From assembly GCF_001544575.2 (NCBI RefSeq), contig NZ_FCNY02000003.1, positions 434,001-498,000 on the forward strand: a DNA stretch of 64,000 nucleotides. Direction: 5' to 3'. The notes under the pieces are model-generated. The model was given only the letters and a program-made list of their open reading frames with translations. It had not been told where the DNA came from and did not search any database. This stretch comes from Caballeronia cordobensis. GTDB taxonomy: Bacteria; Pseudomonadota; Gammaproteobacteria; Burkholderiales; Burkholderiaceae. The translations under genes and the position numbers were made by a program. Shown here piece after piece: positions 8,857 through 17,217 of the stretch (the stretch's first letter is position 1; the number at the start of each line of letters is the position of its first letter).

Positions 8857-9100
8857 TAGTCTGCACTCCAGTTATTGACGTCTGCTGAAGCAGCCGCACG
8901 TTCATCGTGAAACGAGCTTAGAGCGTCACGCGTCACAAACCAACTGACCGTTTCTGAAGTGACGATTCGCGTAATCGAAATCGGCTTGTAACCGGAGACG
9001 AAAGGATTCGATGCGCGGGGAGCGGAGAACATCCGTTGGAGAAAAAGCAGGCAGCGCCCGCATGCGGAGCGGGCGCAAATGACGCGCTGCGGTTAGGGCG
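8857..9100 (-). promoter_or_regulatory. Upstream region of the ACAD/MaoC/thiolase operon
   Basis: A 244-base gap without a gene. On the minus strand, about 65 bases before the 8856 start codon, CTTCAGAAACGGTCA is followed by a GTGACG/TGACGC stretch. This is a loose match to the promoter pattern seen at seven other genes in this window (GTACGGAAC-N16-TTGAC), lacking one base and with a 15-16-base gap. Treat as a possible degenerate copy. Confidence 0.3.
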
Positions 9101-10255
9101 TCACGCGATCGCGCCGGCCTCGCGCAGCGTGGCGAGTTCGACGGCAGTGAATCCCCAGTCGCCCAGCACTTCGTCGGTATGCTCGCCCGGCTGTGCCGGC
9201 CCCGACTGTATCTCGCCGGGCGTCCTGCTGAAACGCGGCGCCGGCGCCGGTTGAACGACGCCATCGCGCTCGACGAACGTCTGCCGCGCGCGCAAATGCG
9301 GATGCTCCGGCGCTTCCGCCAGCGACATGACCGGCGCGATGCACACATCGCGTCCCTCGGCGAGCGCGCACCATTCGTCGCGGGTGCGCGTGCGGAAGAT
9401 CGCGGCAAACCTTGCGTGCACCTCCGGCCATCGCGAGCGATCGTGCTGGTCCGGCATCTCGTCTTCGCGCAGACCCAGCATCGACAGCGTATTGCTCCAG
9501 AATCGCGCTTCGTTCGAGCCGACGCTCAACCAGCGGCCGTCGCGGGTCTCGTACACGTTGTACCAGGGCGCGCCCGAGTCGAGCCGATTGCTGCCGCGCT
9601 CGTCCTTCCAGTAACCGCTCGCGAGCATGCCGTAGAACAGCGTCATCAGCGACGCGGAGCCATCGACCATCGCGGCGTCCACGACCTGCCCTTTCCCCGA
9701 CCGCTTGCTCTCGAGAATCGCCGACACCACGCCGAGCGCGAGATACAGCGAACCGCCGCCGAAATCGCCCGCCAGATTCAGCGGAATCACGGGCGGCCCG
9801 CCGGCCACGCCGACCGAATGCAGCACGCCGCTCAGCGAGATGTAATTGATGTCGTGGCCCGGCGCGTGCGCGAGCGGGCCATGCTGCCCCCAGCCGGTCA
9901 TGCGGCCGTAGACGAGCGCGGGGTTCGCCGCGAGGCACGCATCCGGCCCGAGGCCCAGTTTCTCCGCGACGCCCGGGCGGAACCCCTCCACCAGCGCGTC
10001 GGCCCGGCCGGCGAGCTTGAGGACCGCCTCGGCCGCTTCCTTTCTCTTCAGATCGAGTGCCGCGCTGCGCCGGCCGCGATTGAGGAGATTGAAGCGCGGA
10101 TCGCCGGGCTGGCCGCCGTCGTAACCCGGCGGGCGGTCGATACGAATGATATCGGCGCCAAGATCCGACAGCAGCATGCAGCAGAACGGCACGGGCCCTA
10201 CGCCGCCCAGTTCCACGATCCTGATCCCTGCAAGCGGCCCTTTAGCGTGTTGCAT
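9101..10255 (-). CDS. Alpha-methylacyl-CoA racemase-type CaiB/BaiF protein
   Basis: A 384-residue family III protein of the alpha-methylacyl-CoA racemase subgroup rather than a transferase. The racemase residues of the mycobacterial MCR are present as His134 in PGHDINYIS and Asp164 in LAGDFGGGS, and GRMTGWGQHGP and GKGQVVDAAMVDG match that group. It would epimerise 2-methyl branched acyl-CoAs so that an acyl-CoA dehydrogenase can use them. Two starts are close: 10270, and 10255 with GGAG nine bases upstream; the latter is used. The gene stands alone between the ACAD operon and divergent etfBA. Confidence 0.9.
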   Translation of the reverse strand: MQHAKGPLAGIRIVELGGVGPVPFCCMLLSDLGADIIRIDRPPGYDGGQPGDPRFNLLNRGRRSAALDLKRKEAAEAVLKLAGRADALVEGFRPGVAEKLGLGPDACLAANPALVYGRMTGWGQHGPLAHAPGHDINYISLSGVLHSVGVAGGPPVIPLNLAGDFGGGSLYLALGVVSAILESKRSGKGQVVDAAMVDGSASLMTLFYGMLASGYWKDERGSNRLDSGAPWYNVYETRDGRWLSVGSNEARFWSNTLSMLGLREDEMPDQHDRSRWPEVHARFAAIFRTRTRDEWCALAEGRDVCIAPVMSLAEAPEHPHLRARQTFVERDGVVQPAPAPRFSRTPGEIQSGPAQPGEHTDEVLGDWGFTAVELATLREAGAIA

Positions 10256-10314
10256 CTCGAACGTCTCCATGGAAGTTCCGATCAAGCTTACGCGCGTTAG
10301 ACAGGCAGTCCAAT

Positions 10315-10328
10315 TTCGAAATATCGAA
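10315..10328. promoter_or_regulatory. Inverted repeat TTCGA-N4-TCGAA in the racemase/etfB divergent region
   Basis: TTCGAAATATCGAA is a 5-bp inverted repeat with a 4-base AT centre and fits the T-N11-A pattern of LysR boxes. It lies 60 bases from the racemase-type start and upstream of the etfB promoter, so it could serve either gene. No direct evidence names the regulator. Confidence 0.35.
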
Positions 10329-10385
10329 CTCGCGCTTCGATGCGGTCGAAGCCGCGCATCGGGCAAGGCGTCGCGGTTGGCGGGC

Positions 10386-10423
10386 TTCTGAAGTACGGAA
10401 CCATCGGGCGAGCGGGATTGACG
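10386..10423 (+). promoter_or_regulatory. GTACGGAAC-N16-TTGAC box, copy 1 (etfB)
   Basis: TTCTGAAGTACGGAAC, then exactly 16 bases, then TTGACG at 10418. It points toward etfB, whose start lies 95 bases downstream of the TTGACG. The arrangement recurs at six other genes in this window. Confidence 0.6.
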
Positions 10424-10518
10424 CCACGCCGGCCGAACCGCCACTGTGAATGCCATGCGCAAGCAATGGCCGCTCACCCGGCTTTCGGTCGAATGTTGAA
10501 ATGGAAAGGAGAGGCAAA

Positions 10519-11268
10519 GTGAAGGTATTGGTCCCCGTCAAGCGTGTCGTGGACGCGAACGTGAAGGTCGGCGTGAAATCCGATCAGTCCGGCGTCGATA
10601 TCGGTAGCGTGAAGATGTCGATGAATCCGTTCGATGAAATCGCGGTGGAAGAAGCGGTCCGCCTCAAGGAAGCGGGCGTCGCGACCGAAGTGATCGCCGT
10701 GTCAGTCGGCGTCGCGCAGGCGCAGGAAACGCTGCGCACGGCGCTTGCAATCGGCGCGGATCGCGCGATCCTCGTTCAGTCGATCGATGGCGTCGAGCCG
10801 CTCGGCGTCGCGAAGGTGCTGAAAGCGCTGGTCGACAAGGAACAGCCGCAGTTGGTGATTCTCGGCAAACAGGCCATCGACGACGACTCGAACCAGACGG
10901 GCCAGATGCTGGCTGCGCTGGCCGGTTTTCCGCAAGCGACGTTCGCATCGAAGGTCACGATCGCCGATGGCCGTGCCACGGTCGCGCGCGAAGTGGACGG
11001 CGGCACGGAGACGCTGTCGCTGACGCTGCCGGCCGTCGTCACGACCGACCTGCGCCTGAACGAGCCGCGCTACGTGACGCTGCCGAACATCATGAAGGCG
11101 AAGAAAAAGCCGCTGGACACCGTGAAGCCCGAAGACCTCGGCGTCGATGTCGCGCCGCGAATCAAGACGCTGAAGGTGGCCGAACCATCGAAGCGCGCGG
11201 CGGGCGTGAAGGTGCCGGATGTGAAGACGCTGGTCGACAAGCTGAAGACCGAAGCCAAGGTGCTGTGA
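10519..11268 (+). CDS. etfB: Electron transfer flavoprotein beta subunit (copy 1)
   Basis: A 249-residue ETF beta subunit with the typical start [11 protein letters not shown], the acyl-CoA-dehydrogenase recognition loop region ([12 protein letters not shown]) and [23 protein letters not shown]. The GTG start at 10519 is chosen because AGGAGAGG sits directly upstream and the family begins there; the longer frame to 10450 has no homology. With EtfA (17-base gap) it forms the heterodimer that carries electrons from acyl-CoA dehydrogenases to ETF:quinone oxidoreductase. A second, closely similar etfB lies at 22849-23598. The promoter carries copy 1 of the GTACGGAAC box. Confidence 0.97.
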   Translation: MKVLVPVKRVVDANVKVGVKSDQSGVDIGSVKMSMNPFDEIAVEEAVRLKEAGVATEVIAVSVGVAQAQETLRTALAIGADRAILVQSIDGVEPLGVAKVLKALVDKEQPQLVILGKQAIDDDSNQTGQMLAALAGFPQATFASKVTIADGRATVAREVDGGTETLSLTLPAVVTTDLRLNEPRYVTLPNIMKAKKKPLDTVKPEDLGVDVAPRIKTLKVAEPSKRAAGVKVPDVKTLVDKLKTEAKVL

Positions 11269-11284
11269 GAGGGAGCAGAAAGAA

Positions 11285-12217
11285 ATGACGATTCTGGTAA
11301 TCGCGGAACACGACAACGCGTCGCTCAAGACCGCGACGCTGAACACGGTTGCGGCGGCCGCAAAGATCGGCGGCGACATTCACGTGCTGGTCGCGGGTCA
11401 CACTGCGAGGGGCGCGGCGGATGCGGCGGCGAAAATCGCAGGTGTCTCAAGAGTGCTGCTGGCCGACGCGCCACAGCTCGAAGCGGGCCTGGCGGAAAAC
11501 GTCGAGGCGACCGCTCTGAATATCGCCAAGGACTATACGCACGTCCTCGCGCCGGCGACCGCATACGGCAAGAACATCGCGCCGCGTATCGCGGCGAAGC
11601 TGGATGTCGCACAGATCTCCGAAATCACGGCGGTCGTCAGTGCCGATACCTTCGAGCGTCCGATCTACGCGGGCAACGCGATAGCAACGGTTCAGTCGAG
11701 CGATCCGATCAAGGTCATCACGGTGCGCGCGACCGGGTTCGATCCGGCTGCGGCCGAAGGCGGGAGCGCATCGGTCGAGACTATCGCCGCGGCGGCGGAC
11801 ACGGGCACGTCGCAGTTCGTCGGCCGTGAAGTGACGAAGCTGGATCGCCCGGAACTCACCAGCGCGCGCATCATCGTGTCGGGCGGACGGGGCCTCGGCA
11901 GCGGCGAGAATTACACGAAGGTGCTGGAGCCGCTCGCGGACAAGCTCGGCGCAGCGCTGGGCGCATCGCGCGCGGCGGTCGATGCCGGCTACGTGCCGAA
12001 CGATTATCAGGTCGGCCAGACCGGCAAGATCGTCGCGCCGCAGCTCTATATCGCGGTCGGCATCTCCGGCGCGATCCAGCATCTGGCGGGCATGAAGGAT
12101 TCGAAGGTAATCGTCGCGATCAACAAGGATGCGGAAGCGCCTATTTTCAGCGTAGCGGATTACGGCGTCGTCGGCGATCTGTTCGCGCTCGTGCCGGAGC
12201 TTGCAAGCGAACTCTAG
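11285..12217 (+). CDS. etfA: Electron transfer flavoprotein alpha subunit (copy 1)
   Basis: A 310-residue ETF alpha subunit. The C-terminal FAD-binding half is intact: [47 protein letters not shown] and [11 protein letters not shown]. It pairs with EtfB encoded 17 bases upstream; AGGGAGCAGAAAGAA provides the ribosome site. Compared with the copy at 21886-22830 it lacks four residues near residue 80 but is otherwise very similar. It accepts electrons from the acyl-CoA dehydrogenases in the window. Confidence 0.97.
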   Translation: MTILVIAEHDNASLKTATLNTVAAAAKIGGDIHVLVAGHTARGAADAAAKIAGVSRVLLADAPQLEAGLAENVEATALNIAKDYTHVLAPATAYGKNIAPRIAAKLDVAQISEITAVVSADTFERPIYAGNAIATVQSSDPIKVITVRATGFDPAAAEGGSASVETIAAAADTGTSQFVGREVTKLDRPELTSARIIVSGGRGLGSGENYTKVLEPLADKLGAALGASRAAVDAGYVPNDYQVGQTGKIVAPQLYIAVGISGAIQHLAGMKDSKVIVAINKDAEAPIFSVADYGVVGDLFALVPELASEL

Positions 12218-12219
12218 AA

Positions 12220-12264
12220 GCGCGGTGCCGCAAGCCTGGCAGGCGGCATGCGCTCACTTCTTTT
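12220..12264 (+). terminator. Probable terminator after etfBA
   Basis: An imperfect GC stem (GCGCGGTGCCGC with GCGGCATGCGC, loop about 11 bases) starts just after the etfA stop and is followed by TCACTTCTTTT. Stem plus short T-run fits an intrinsic terminator. Confidence 0.4.
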
Positions 12265-12306
12265 GCGTCGCTCCGACGGTCAATCTCGCGCACGAATCGC
12301 GCCGGA

Positions 12307-12344
12307 TTTCAAAGTACGGCAAGCGCGCGCAATGCGCGTTGACA
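12307..12344 (+). promoter_or_regulatory. GTACGGAAC-N16-TTGAC box, copy 2 (SDR/esterase)
   Basis: TTTCAAAGTACGGCAA (two mismatches to GTACGGAAC), then exactly 16 bases, then TTGACA at 12339. It is 116 bases upstream of the SDR start and is the least conserved of the seven copies in its upstream half. Confidence 0.5.
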
Positions 12345-12460
12345 CGCTACGCGCCGGTTAGTCATCGTTGAATTCCACAGCGAAGGAAGCGCCATGCCGT
12401 ATCGGGCACGGATCGGCGGCAGGCGGCCTTCCGGAAGACACCTATTCAAAGGAGAGGTTC

Positions 12461-13252
12461 ATGGAATTGCGCAGGAACGTGCTCGTGGTGGGTGGCGCCG
12501 GCGGCATCGGCGCGGCATGCTGCGCGGCGCTCGCATCGGCGTGGAACCCGATCGTGGTTGACCGGGACGAAGAAGCCGCACAACGCGTGGCCGCCGAAAC
12601 CGGGGGGCGTGCCTATCGGCTCGATGTCGGTGACATCGACGGCATTGAGCCGTGTATCGAGGCCATCGAGCGTGAATGCGGCGACATCGACGGGCTCGTG
12701 TTCGCGGCCGGCGTGATCCCGCCCGCGCAGGGCCCGTTGCAGACCGACCTGTCGGCCTGGGACCGGATTCTGGACATCAACGCGCGCGGCGCGTATGCAG
12801 TCTGCCGCTCGGTCGGACTGCTCATGGCATCGCGCGGACGCGGCAGCATCGTGATGCTCTCGTCGCTCGCCGGCATGATGCCGACGCCCCATCTTGCCTA
12901 TGGCCCGTCGAAAGCCGCGATGATCAATCTGGCCGGCGCCCTCGCCGTCTATCTCGGCCGACAGGGCGTTCGCGTGAATGCCGTCTCGCCGGGGCCGGTG
13001 CGCACGCCCGTGATCGAGGCCAGCTACGCGCGCGGCGAACGCGATCCCGCCGTGATGGCGCGGCAAACCGCGCTCGGCCGCGTGATCACGCCCGGCGAAC
13101 TCGCAGGTCCGATCGCGTTCCTGTTGTCCGATGCGGCCTCGGCGATGACCGGCACCAATATCGTCGTGGATGCCGGCGCGACCGCGGCGCTGGGCTGGAA
13201 CCTGTTCGGCGGTGTGGAGACCGTGCTGGACGGATTGCAATCTCGCCAATAA
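12461..13252 (+). CDS. SDR-family NAD(P)-dependent oxidoreductase
   Basis: A 263-residue short-chain dehydrogenase. The cofactor loop is VVGGAGGIGAA (9-19), the structural motif is FAAG (81-84), and the catalytic residues are Ser134/135, Tyr147 and Lys151 (PTPHLAYGPSK). The start at 12461 has AAAGGAGAGG upstream; the longer frame to 12368 is rejected. It would oxidise a secondary alcohol or a hydroxyacyl-CoA. The esterase gene follows after 13 bases, so both are likely one transcript from the box promoter at 12307-12344. Substrate unknown. Confidence 0.93.
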   Translation: MELRRNVLVVGGAGGIGAACCAALASAWNPIVVDRDEEAAQRVAAETGGRAYRLDVGDIDGIEPCIEAIERECGDIDGLVFAAGVIPPAQGPLQTDLSAWDRILDINARGAYAVCRSVGLLMASRGRGSIVMLSSLAGMMPTPHLAYGPSKAAMINLAGALAVYLGRQGVRVNAVSPGPVRTPVIEASYARGERDPAVMARQTALGRVITPGELAGPIAFLLSDAASAMTGTNIVVDAGATAALGWNLFGGVETVLDGLQSRQ

Positions 13253-13265
13253 AAAGGACTGCGTC

Positions 13266-14192
13266 ATGAGCCTAGACCTCGACACCCGCGTGTTCATGGA
13301 CAAGCTCGCCGCGGCGGCATCGAAGCCGCGTCATCAGATGACGCCGGACGAAGCGCGCGTCGCGTTTGCGCGAATCAGCACGATCCTGTCCACCGGTGCC
13401 GATGTGCGCGCCATCGTTCCCCTCGATATCCCCGTCGAGGGCGGCATGCTCCGTGCACGCCTGTTCGTGCCGGACGAAAAATCGCAAGCACTGCTCGTGT
13501 ACTTCCACGGCGGCGGCTGGGTCGTCGGTGGCGTCGATGAATTCACGCCGCTCTGCCGGGAGCTCGCGGCGGGAGCGGGCGTCGCCGTTGCGCTCGTCGA
13601 GTACCGGAAGGCGCCGGAGCACCCGTTCCCGGGGCCGGTGCACGATGCATGGCAGGCGACGCAGTGGCTCGCCGCGCAACGGGCCGCGCTGCTCGGCGTC
13701 GAATTGCCGGTGCTCGTGGGCGGCGACAGCGCGGGCGCCAATCTCGCAATCGCGGTGACGCTGCTCGCGCGTCGCGAGCGCACGGTGCCGCTCAAAGGTC
13801 AGTTGCTCGTCTATCCGGTGACCGACTGCACGTTCGATCGACCGTCGTACGTCGCACCGGAGAACCAGCTATTGACCAACCGCGAGGTGATGATGTGGTA
13901 CTGGACTCACTACGCGCCAACCGACGCCGCCCGGCAGGCGAGTCTCGCCTCGCCATTGCGGGAAGCCGATCTTTCCGGCTTGCCGGAGGCGATCGTCGTC
14001 ACCGCGGAACACGACGTACTGCGCGACGAGGGTGAAGCGTACGCGCAGCGCCTCGAAGCGGCTGGCGTGCCGGTTCATCATCTTCGTGCACAGGGGCAGA
14101 TGCATGGTTTTCTGATGATGATCGGTGTGCTGCCCGGCAGCCGCAGCGGGCTCGGCTTCATCTGCGAGCGGCTTCGCGGTCTCGTCGCGTAA
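13266..14192 (+). CDS. Alpha/beta hydrolase, hormone-sensitive-lipase-type esterase
   Basis: A 308-residue esterase of the HSL/acetyl-hydrolase group. The oxyanion motif HGGGW is at 81-85 and the nucleophile is Ser155 in GGDSAGAN. The Asp (TAEHDVLRDEG) and His (QMHGF) complete the triad. AAGGA precedes the ATG. It would hydrolyse short or medium acyl esters, or a lactone. It is encoded 13 bases after the SDR gene, so ester cleavage followed by alcohol oxidation is a reasonable joint role. The longer frame from 13170 overlaps the SDR gene and is rejected. Confidence 0.93.
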   Translation: MSLDLDTRVFMDKLAAAASKPRHQMTPDEARVAFARISTILSTGADVRAIVPLDIPVEGGMLRARLFVPDEKSQALLVYFHGGGWVVGGVDEFTPLCRELAAGAGVAVALVEYRKAPEHPFPGPVHDAWQATQWLAAQRAALLGVELPVLVGGDSAGANLAIAVTLLARRERTVPLKGQLLVYPVTDCTFDRPSYVAPENQLLTNREVMMWYWTHYAPTDAARQASLASPLREADLSGLPEAIVVTAEHDVLRDEGEAYAQRLEAAGVPVHHLRAQGQMHGFLMMIGVLPGSRSGLGFICERLRGLVA

Positions 14193-14235
14193 TCGCTGCG
14201 CCGACGCGCGTTTCGAACGAAAGCGGCGGAGACGG

Positions 14236-14466
14236 CTACGCGATGCGCATCGTCGCGTGACGCGGCTGCGGCGGGAATACATGCCACGCGCCGTCGTCGT
14301 GCTGAAAGAAGCAGATCGCCACGTCGCCCGTCGATGCGCGGGCATCGATCCTCACACACCGCCTGCATGCCGTGCGCCGCAGAAAGTGGATGCGAAACGG
14401 GATCGCGCCGTTCGGTGTCAGCCAACTTTCGATTGCGTCGCGCAAGGTCTTTCTCGTCACGTTCAT
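14236..14466 (-). CDS. Small protein of unknown function
   Basis: A 76-residue protein beginning MNVTRKTLRDAIESWLTP. It has a Cys pair (CRRCV) mid-protein and a conserved-looking FFQHDDGAWHVFPP segment near the end. No signal peptide or membrane segment is apparent. It is considered real because AGGAGAGGG precedes the ATG and its own copy of the GTACGGAAC box lies 77 bases upstream, divergent from the enoyl-CoA hydratase copy. Similar small proteins are believed to be common in Burkholderia, but no function is known. Confidence 0.6.
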   Translation of the reverse strand: MNVTRKTLRDAIESWLTPNGAIPFRIHFLRRTACRRCVRIDARASTGDVAICFFQHDDGAWHVFPPQPRHATMRIA

Positions 14467-14542
14467 CACCCTCTCCTGCTTTCAGCCACCGGCTGCACAT
14501 GCCTTCATCATGATGCTCATCGTGCGACCTGCCGCAATCGGG

Positions 14543-14580
14543 CGTCAACGGCGCCGAGCGACGCGTTCCGTACTTTGATC
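14543..14580 (-). promoter_or_regulatory. GTACGGAAC-N16-TTGAC box, copy 3 (small protein)
   Basis: On the minus strand GATCAAAGTACGGAAC, then exactly 16 bases, then TTGACG (14548-14543). It points to the 76-residue gene starting at 14466. It forms a back-to-back pair with copy 4 within a 362-base gap (14467-14828) that otherwise shows no gene. Confidence 0.6.
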
Positions 14581-14729
14581 AAACCACTCGATAAGTGATT
14601 CGGCATCGTGCACGCATACCTTACGAACATATGTTAGATTGAGATCGAACGGAGGAAGATGAACGGCAGGCTTGCGAAATCCAGGCCAAGTTCCCGGCAG
14701 CACGGATACCAGCGCACATGAGGGGCGGT

Positions 14730-14767
14730 GATCAAAGTACGGAACATCCGCACCACGCACATTGCAC
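14730..14767 (+). promoter_or_regulatory. GTACGGAAC-N16-TTGAC box, copy 4 (enoyl-CoA hydratase)
   Basis: GATCAAAGTACGGAAC (identical over 16 bases to copy 3), then exactly 16 bases, then TTGCAC at 14762. It lies 61 bases upstream of the enoyl-CoA hydratase start. Confidence 0.6.
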
Positions 14768-14828
14768 CATTCGATGCCGGCGAGTTCAATGTACGTCGCC
14801 ACCGTTCAACTCAACTCTGGATTCACGC

Positions 14829-15638
14829 ATGCGATACGAAGACTTTCAGTTCCTTCTGTTCGACCGCCAGGCTGACGGCGTATTGCTCGTCACATTGAAC
14901 CGTCCGGAGGTCATGAACGCGACCAACAACAGAATGCACTGGGAACTGACCCAGGTCTGGAGCGTGGCCAACGACGATCCCACGGTGAATGCAATCGTGG
15001 TGACGGGCGCGGGCGAACGCGCGTTTTCGGCGGGCGGCGATTTGTCGGTGGTCGAAGAGATGTCGGCCAGCCAGGAAGCCACCATGCGCGTGATGAAGGA
15101 GGCCTCCGATATCGTCTACAACATGCTGGCCTGCGATAAGCCGATTATTTCCGCCATCAACGGAACAGCCGTAGGCGCAGGGCTCGTGGTCGCGCTGCTC
15201 GCGGACGTCAGCGTGATGGCGGAAGACGCGCGCCTGACCGACGGCCACGCGCGTCTGGGCGTGTCGGCGGGCGACCACGCCGCGATCGTATGGCCGCTGC
15301 TCTGCGGCATGGCCAAGGCCAAGTACTACCTCATGACCGCGGATTTCGTCGATGGAAAAGAGGCCGAACGTATCGGCCTCGTCACCTTCTGTGCGCCGCG
15401 TGCCGACGTGCTCGTCAAATCGCTGGCCATCGCCGCCAATCTGGCGCGCGGCAGCCAGACCGCCATCCGCGCCACCAAGAAGTCGCTGAATAACTGGATG
15501 CGCATGGCCGGACCCATTTTCGACAACTCGCTCGCCATGGAGATGTTGTGCTTCCTCGGCGCGGACGTCAAAGAAGGCGTGGCGGCCATGCGCGCCAAGC
15601 GGCAGCCGGACTTTCCGTCAGCCCGATTGCCCCGGTAG
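14829..15638 (+). CDS. Enoyl-CoA hydratase/isomerase (crotonase family)
   Basis: A 269-residue crotonase-fold protein. The two oxyanion-hole segments are [10 protein letters not shown] (about 61-70) and [10 protein letters not shown] (about 108-117), followed by [12 protein letters not shown]. Family members hydrate or isomerise enoyl-CoA or cleave C-C bonds; the active-site acid residues cannot be assigned with confidence, so the exact reaction is open. The start at 14829 fits the family N-terminus; the frame extends upstream to 14718 but that part overlaps the promoter box. The MmgE/PrpD gene follows on the same strand after 96 bases with its own palindrome. Confidence 0.92.
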   Translation: MRYEDFQFLLFDRQADGVLLVTLNRPEVMNATNNRMHWELTQVWSVANDDPTVNAIVVTGAGERAFSAGGDLSVVEEMSASQEATMRVMKEASDIVYNMLACDKPIISAINGTAVGAGLVVALLADVSVMAEDARLTDGHARLGVSAGDHAAIVWPLLCGMAKAKYYLMTADFVDGKEAERIGLVTFCAPRADVLVKSLAIAANLARGSQTAIRATKKSLNNWMRMAGPIFDNSLAMEMLCFLGADVKEGVAAMRAKRQPDFPSARLPR

Positions 15639-15682
15639 GCGGCGGCCCACTTCTACGCGGCGTCATGCCGCGCTCGCAAACC

Positions 15683-15698
15683 TAACTAATATTAGTTA
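15683..15698. promoter_or_regulatory. 16-bp perfect palindrome before the MmgE/PrpD gene
   Basis: TAACTAATATTAGTTA is a perfect AT-rich palindrome in otherwise GC-rich DNA. It lies 36 bases upstream of the MmgE/PrpD start codon, with a GGAG ribosome site between. It looks like an operator for a dimeric repressor (TetR or GntR type). Confidence 0.5.
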
Positions 15699-15734
15699 TT
15701 AAGACGACCCAGACCATTCAACAAGGAGACAGAC

Positions 15735-17159
15735 ATGAGCACCACCCGCGAAACGCAAGCTGACTCGCTATCCAACTGCCCTCCGTTGGAGCAGGCCGTC
15801 GTGCGCTTCATCCAGACGTTGAGATACGAAGATATCGACGCCTCCGCGCGCGCCGGCGTAAGCAGGCTGATGCGCGACCAGCTCGCATTGCAGATCGGCA
15901 TCTCGACGATGCCGTGGTCCGGGCAACTGCTGAAGTACGCCGTCGCCCAGCAGCGTCCGGGCAAGAGCCGCGTGAGCGCCTCCACCCTGACCATGAGCGC
16001 GCCGGATGCCGCCTTCGTCAACGGCTCGTATGGCCACGGTTTCGAGTACGACGACGCGCATGGCCAGAGCTACAGCCATCCGGGCAGTTGCGTCATACCG
16101 GCTGCGCTGGCCATCGGCGAGGAACTGGGTTTGTCGCTCGAAGACGTGATCACCGCGATGGTCGCCGGCTACGAGGTGTATACGCGCATCGGCGTGCTGG
16201 CCTCGCCCGATCTTCTGCAGCGAGGCTTTCACCCCCACTGCACGCTGTCCAATCTGGGCGCCGCCGCGGTCGCGGCGAAGCTGCGCGGGTTCGACGCCGA
16301 AACCACGCTGCACGCACTCGCGATTGCTTTGAGTCATATGTCGGGGACGACCGAGTACACGTCCACGGGCGGCTCGATCAAACGGATTCACGCAGGCATC
16401 GGCACGCGCAACGGCATGGCCGCCGCCGACATGGCCAAGGCCGGCATCACCGGACCGCGCGCGTTCCTGAGCGGCAATAAAGGGTTCTTCCGCACCTTCC
16501 TGCAGCGTACGGCCGGCGATGGCGCCGAGCAGCGCTTTGCAGCGGGCCGGCCGTTCGAGATCGCCACCGTCTGGCTCAAGGCGTACTGCGCCTGCTATTG
16601 CACACATGCCTACATCGACGCGCTGCGCCCGTTTGCCGCGCGCCGCGACGAGATCGCCGACGTGCATCTGAAGATCACGCCGCACTTCAACGTCGTGGTC
16701 GGGACGGCCAACGCCAACGCTTACGAGCCGAGGAACATCGAGCACGTTCAATTCAGCTTGCCCATACAGGCGGCATTCGCGTTGCTCGGCAAGGGTAACG
16801 GCTACGCGATCCATCGCGACTACCTGGCCGGCAGGATCGACATGACGCCCGTCATCGCCATGGCGCGCAGCATCCGCATCACCGAAGAGCCTGCGCTCGA
16901 AAAGCAATACCCTGGAAAGTTCGTGGCCGACGTGACCGTCACGTTCACGGACGGCAGCGCGGAGCATGTGTTTGTCGAAGACCCGATCGGCACCGATACG
17001 AATCCCATGTCCGAACGCGAGCAGGACGAGAAGTTCATGGAACTCACAGCAGACGTGCTGGGAACCGCGCAGGCCAGAAAGCTTCTGATCACGCTGCGCG
17101 AGATGGTCCCCGCGATGAAGGCCGCCGACTTGATGCGCCTGTGCGCCACCGATCAGTGA
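15735..17159 (+). CDS. MmgE/PrpD family protein
   Basis: A 474-residue MmgE/PrpD protein, the fold of 2-methylcitrate dehydratase and cis-aconitate decarboxylase. The helical N-domain runs to about 260 (GYGHGFEYDDAHGQSYSHPG is typical) and a smaller C-terminal lid domain follows. AAGGAGAC precedes the ATG. It lies convergent to the operon encoding CoA-transferase, MaoC hydratase and CitE lyase. The Pseudomonas aeruginosa itaconate locus also carries a MmgE/PrpD gene, so a role on a C5/C6 di- or tricarboxylate is plausible. Dehydratase versus decarboxylase activity cannot be decided from sequence alone. Confidence 0.9.
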   Translation: MSTTRETQADSLSNCPPLEQAVVRFIQTLRYEDIDASARAGVSRLMRDQLALQIGISTMPWSGQLLKYAVAQQRPGKSRVSASTLTMSAPDAAFVNGSYGHGFEYDDAHGQSYSHPGSCVIPAALAIGEELGLSLEDVITAMVAGYEVYTRIGVLASPDLLQRGFHPHCTLSNLGAAAVAAKLRGFDAETTLHALAIALSHMSGTTEYTSTGGSIKRIHAGIGTRNGMAAADMAKAGITGPRAFLSGNKGFFRTFLQRTAGDGAEQRFAAGRPFEIATVWLKAYCACYCTHAYIDALRPFAARRDEIADVHLKITPHFNVVVGTANANAYEPRNIEHVQFSLPIQAAFALLGKGNGYAIHRDYLAGRIDMTPVIAMARSIRITEEPALEKQYPGKFVADVTVTFTDGSAEHVFVEDPIGTDTNPMSEREQDEKFMELTADVLGTAQARKLLITLREMVPAMKAADLMRLCATDQ

Positions 17160-17217
17160 TCGGGGGCTGAGCCGTCCGGGCGTTGCTCTGCACAGGGCCA
17201 AGCAGGGCGGCCCCGAT

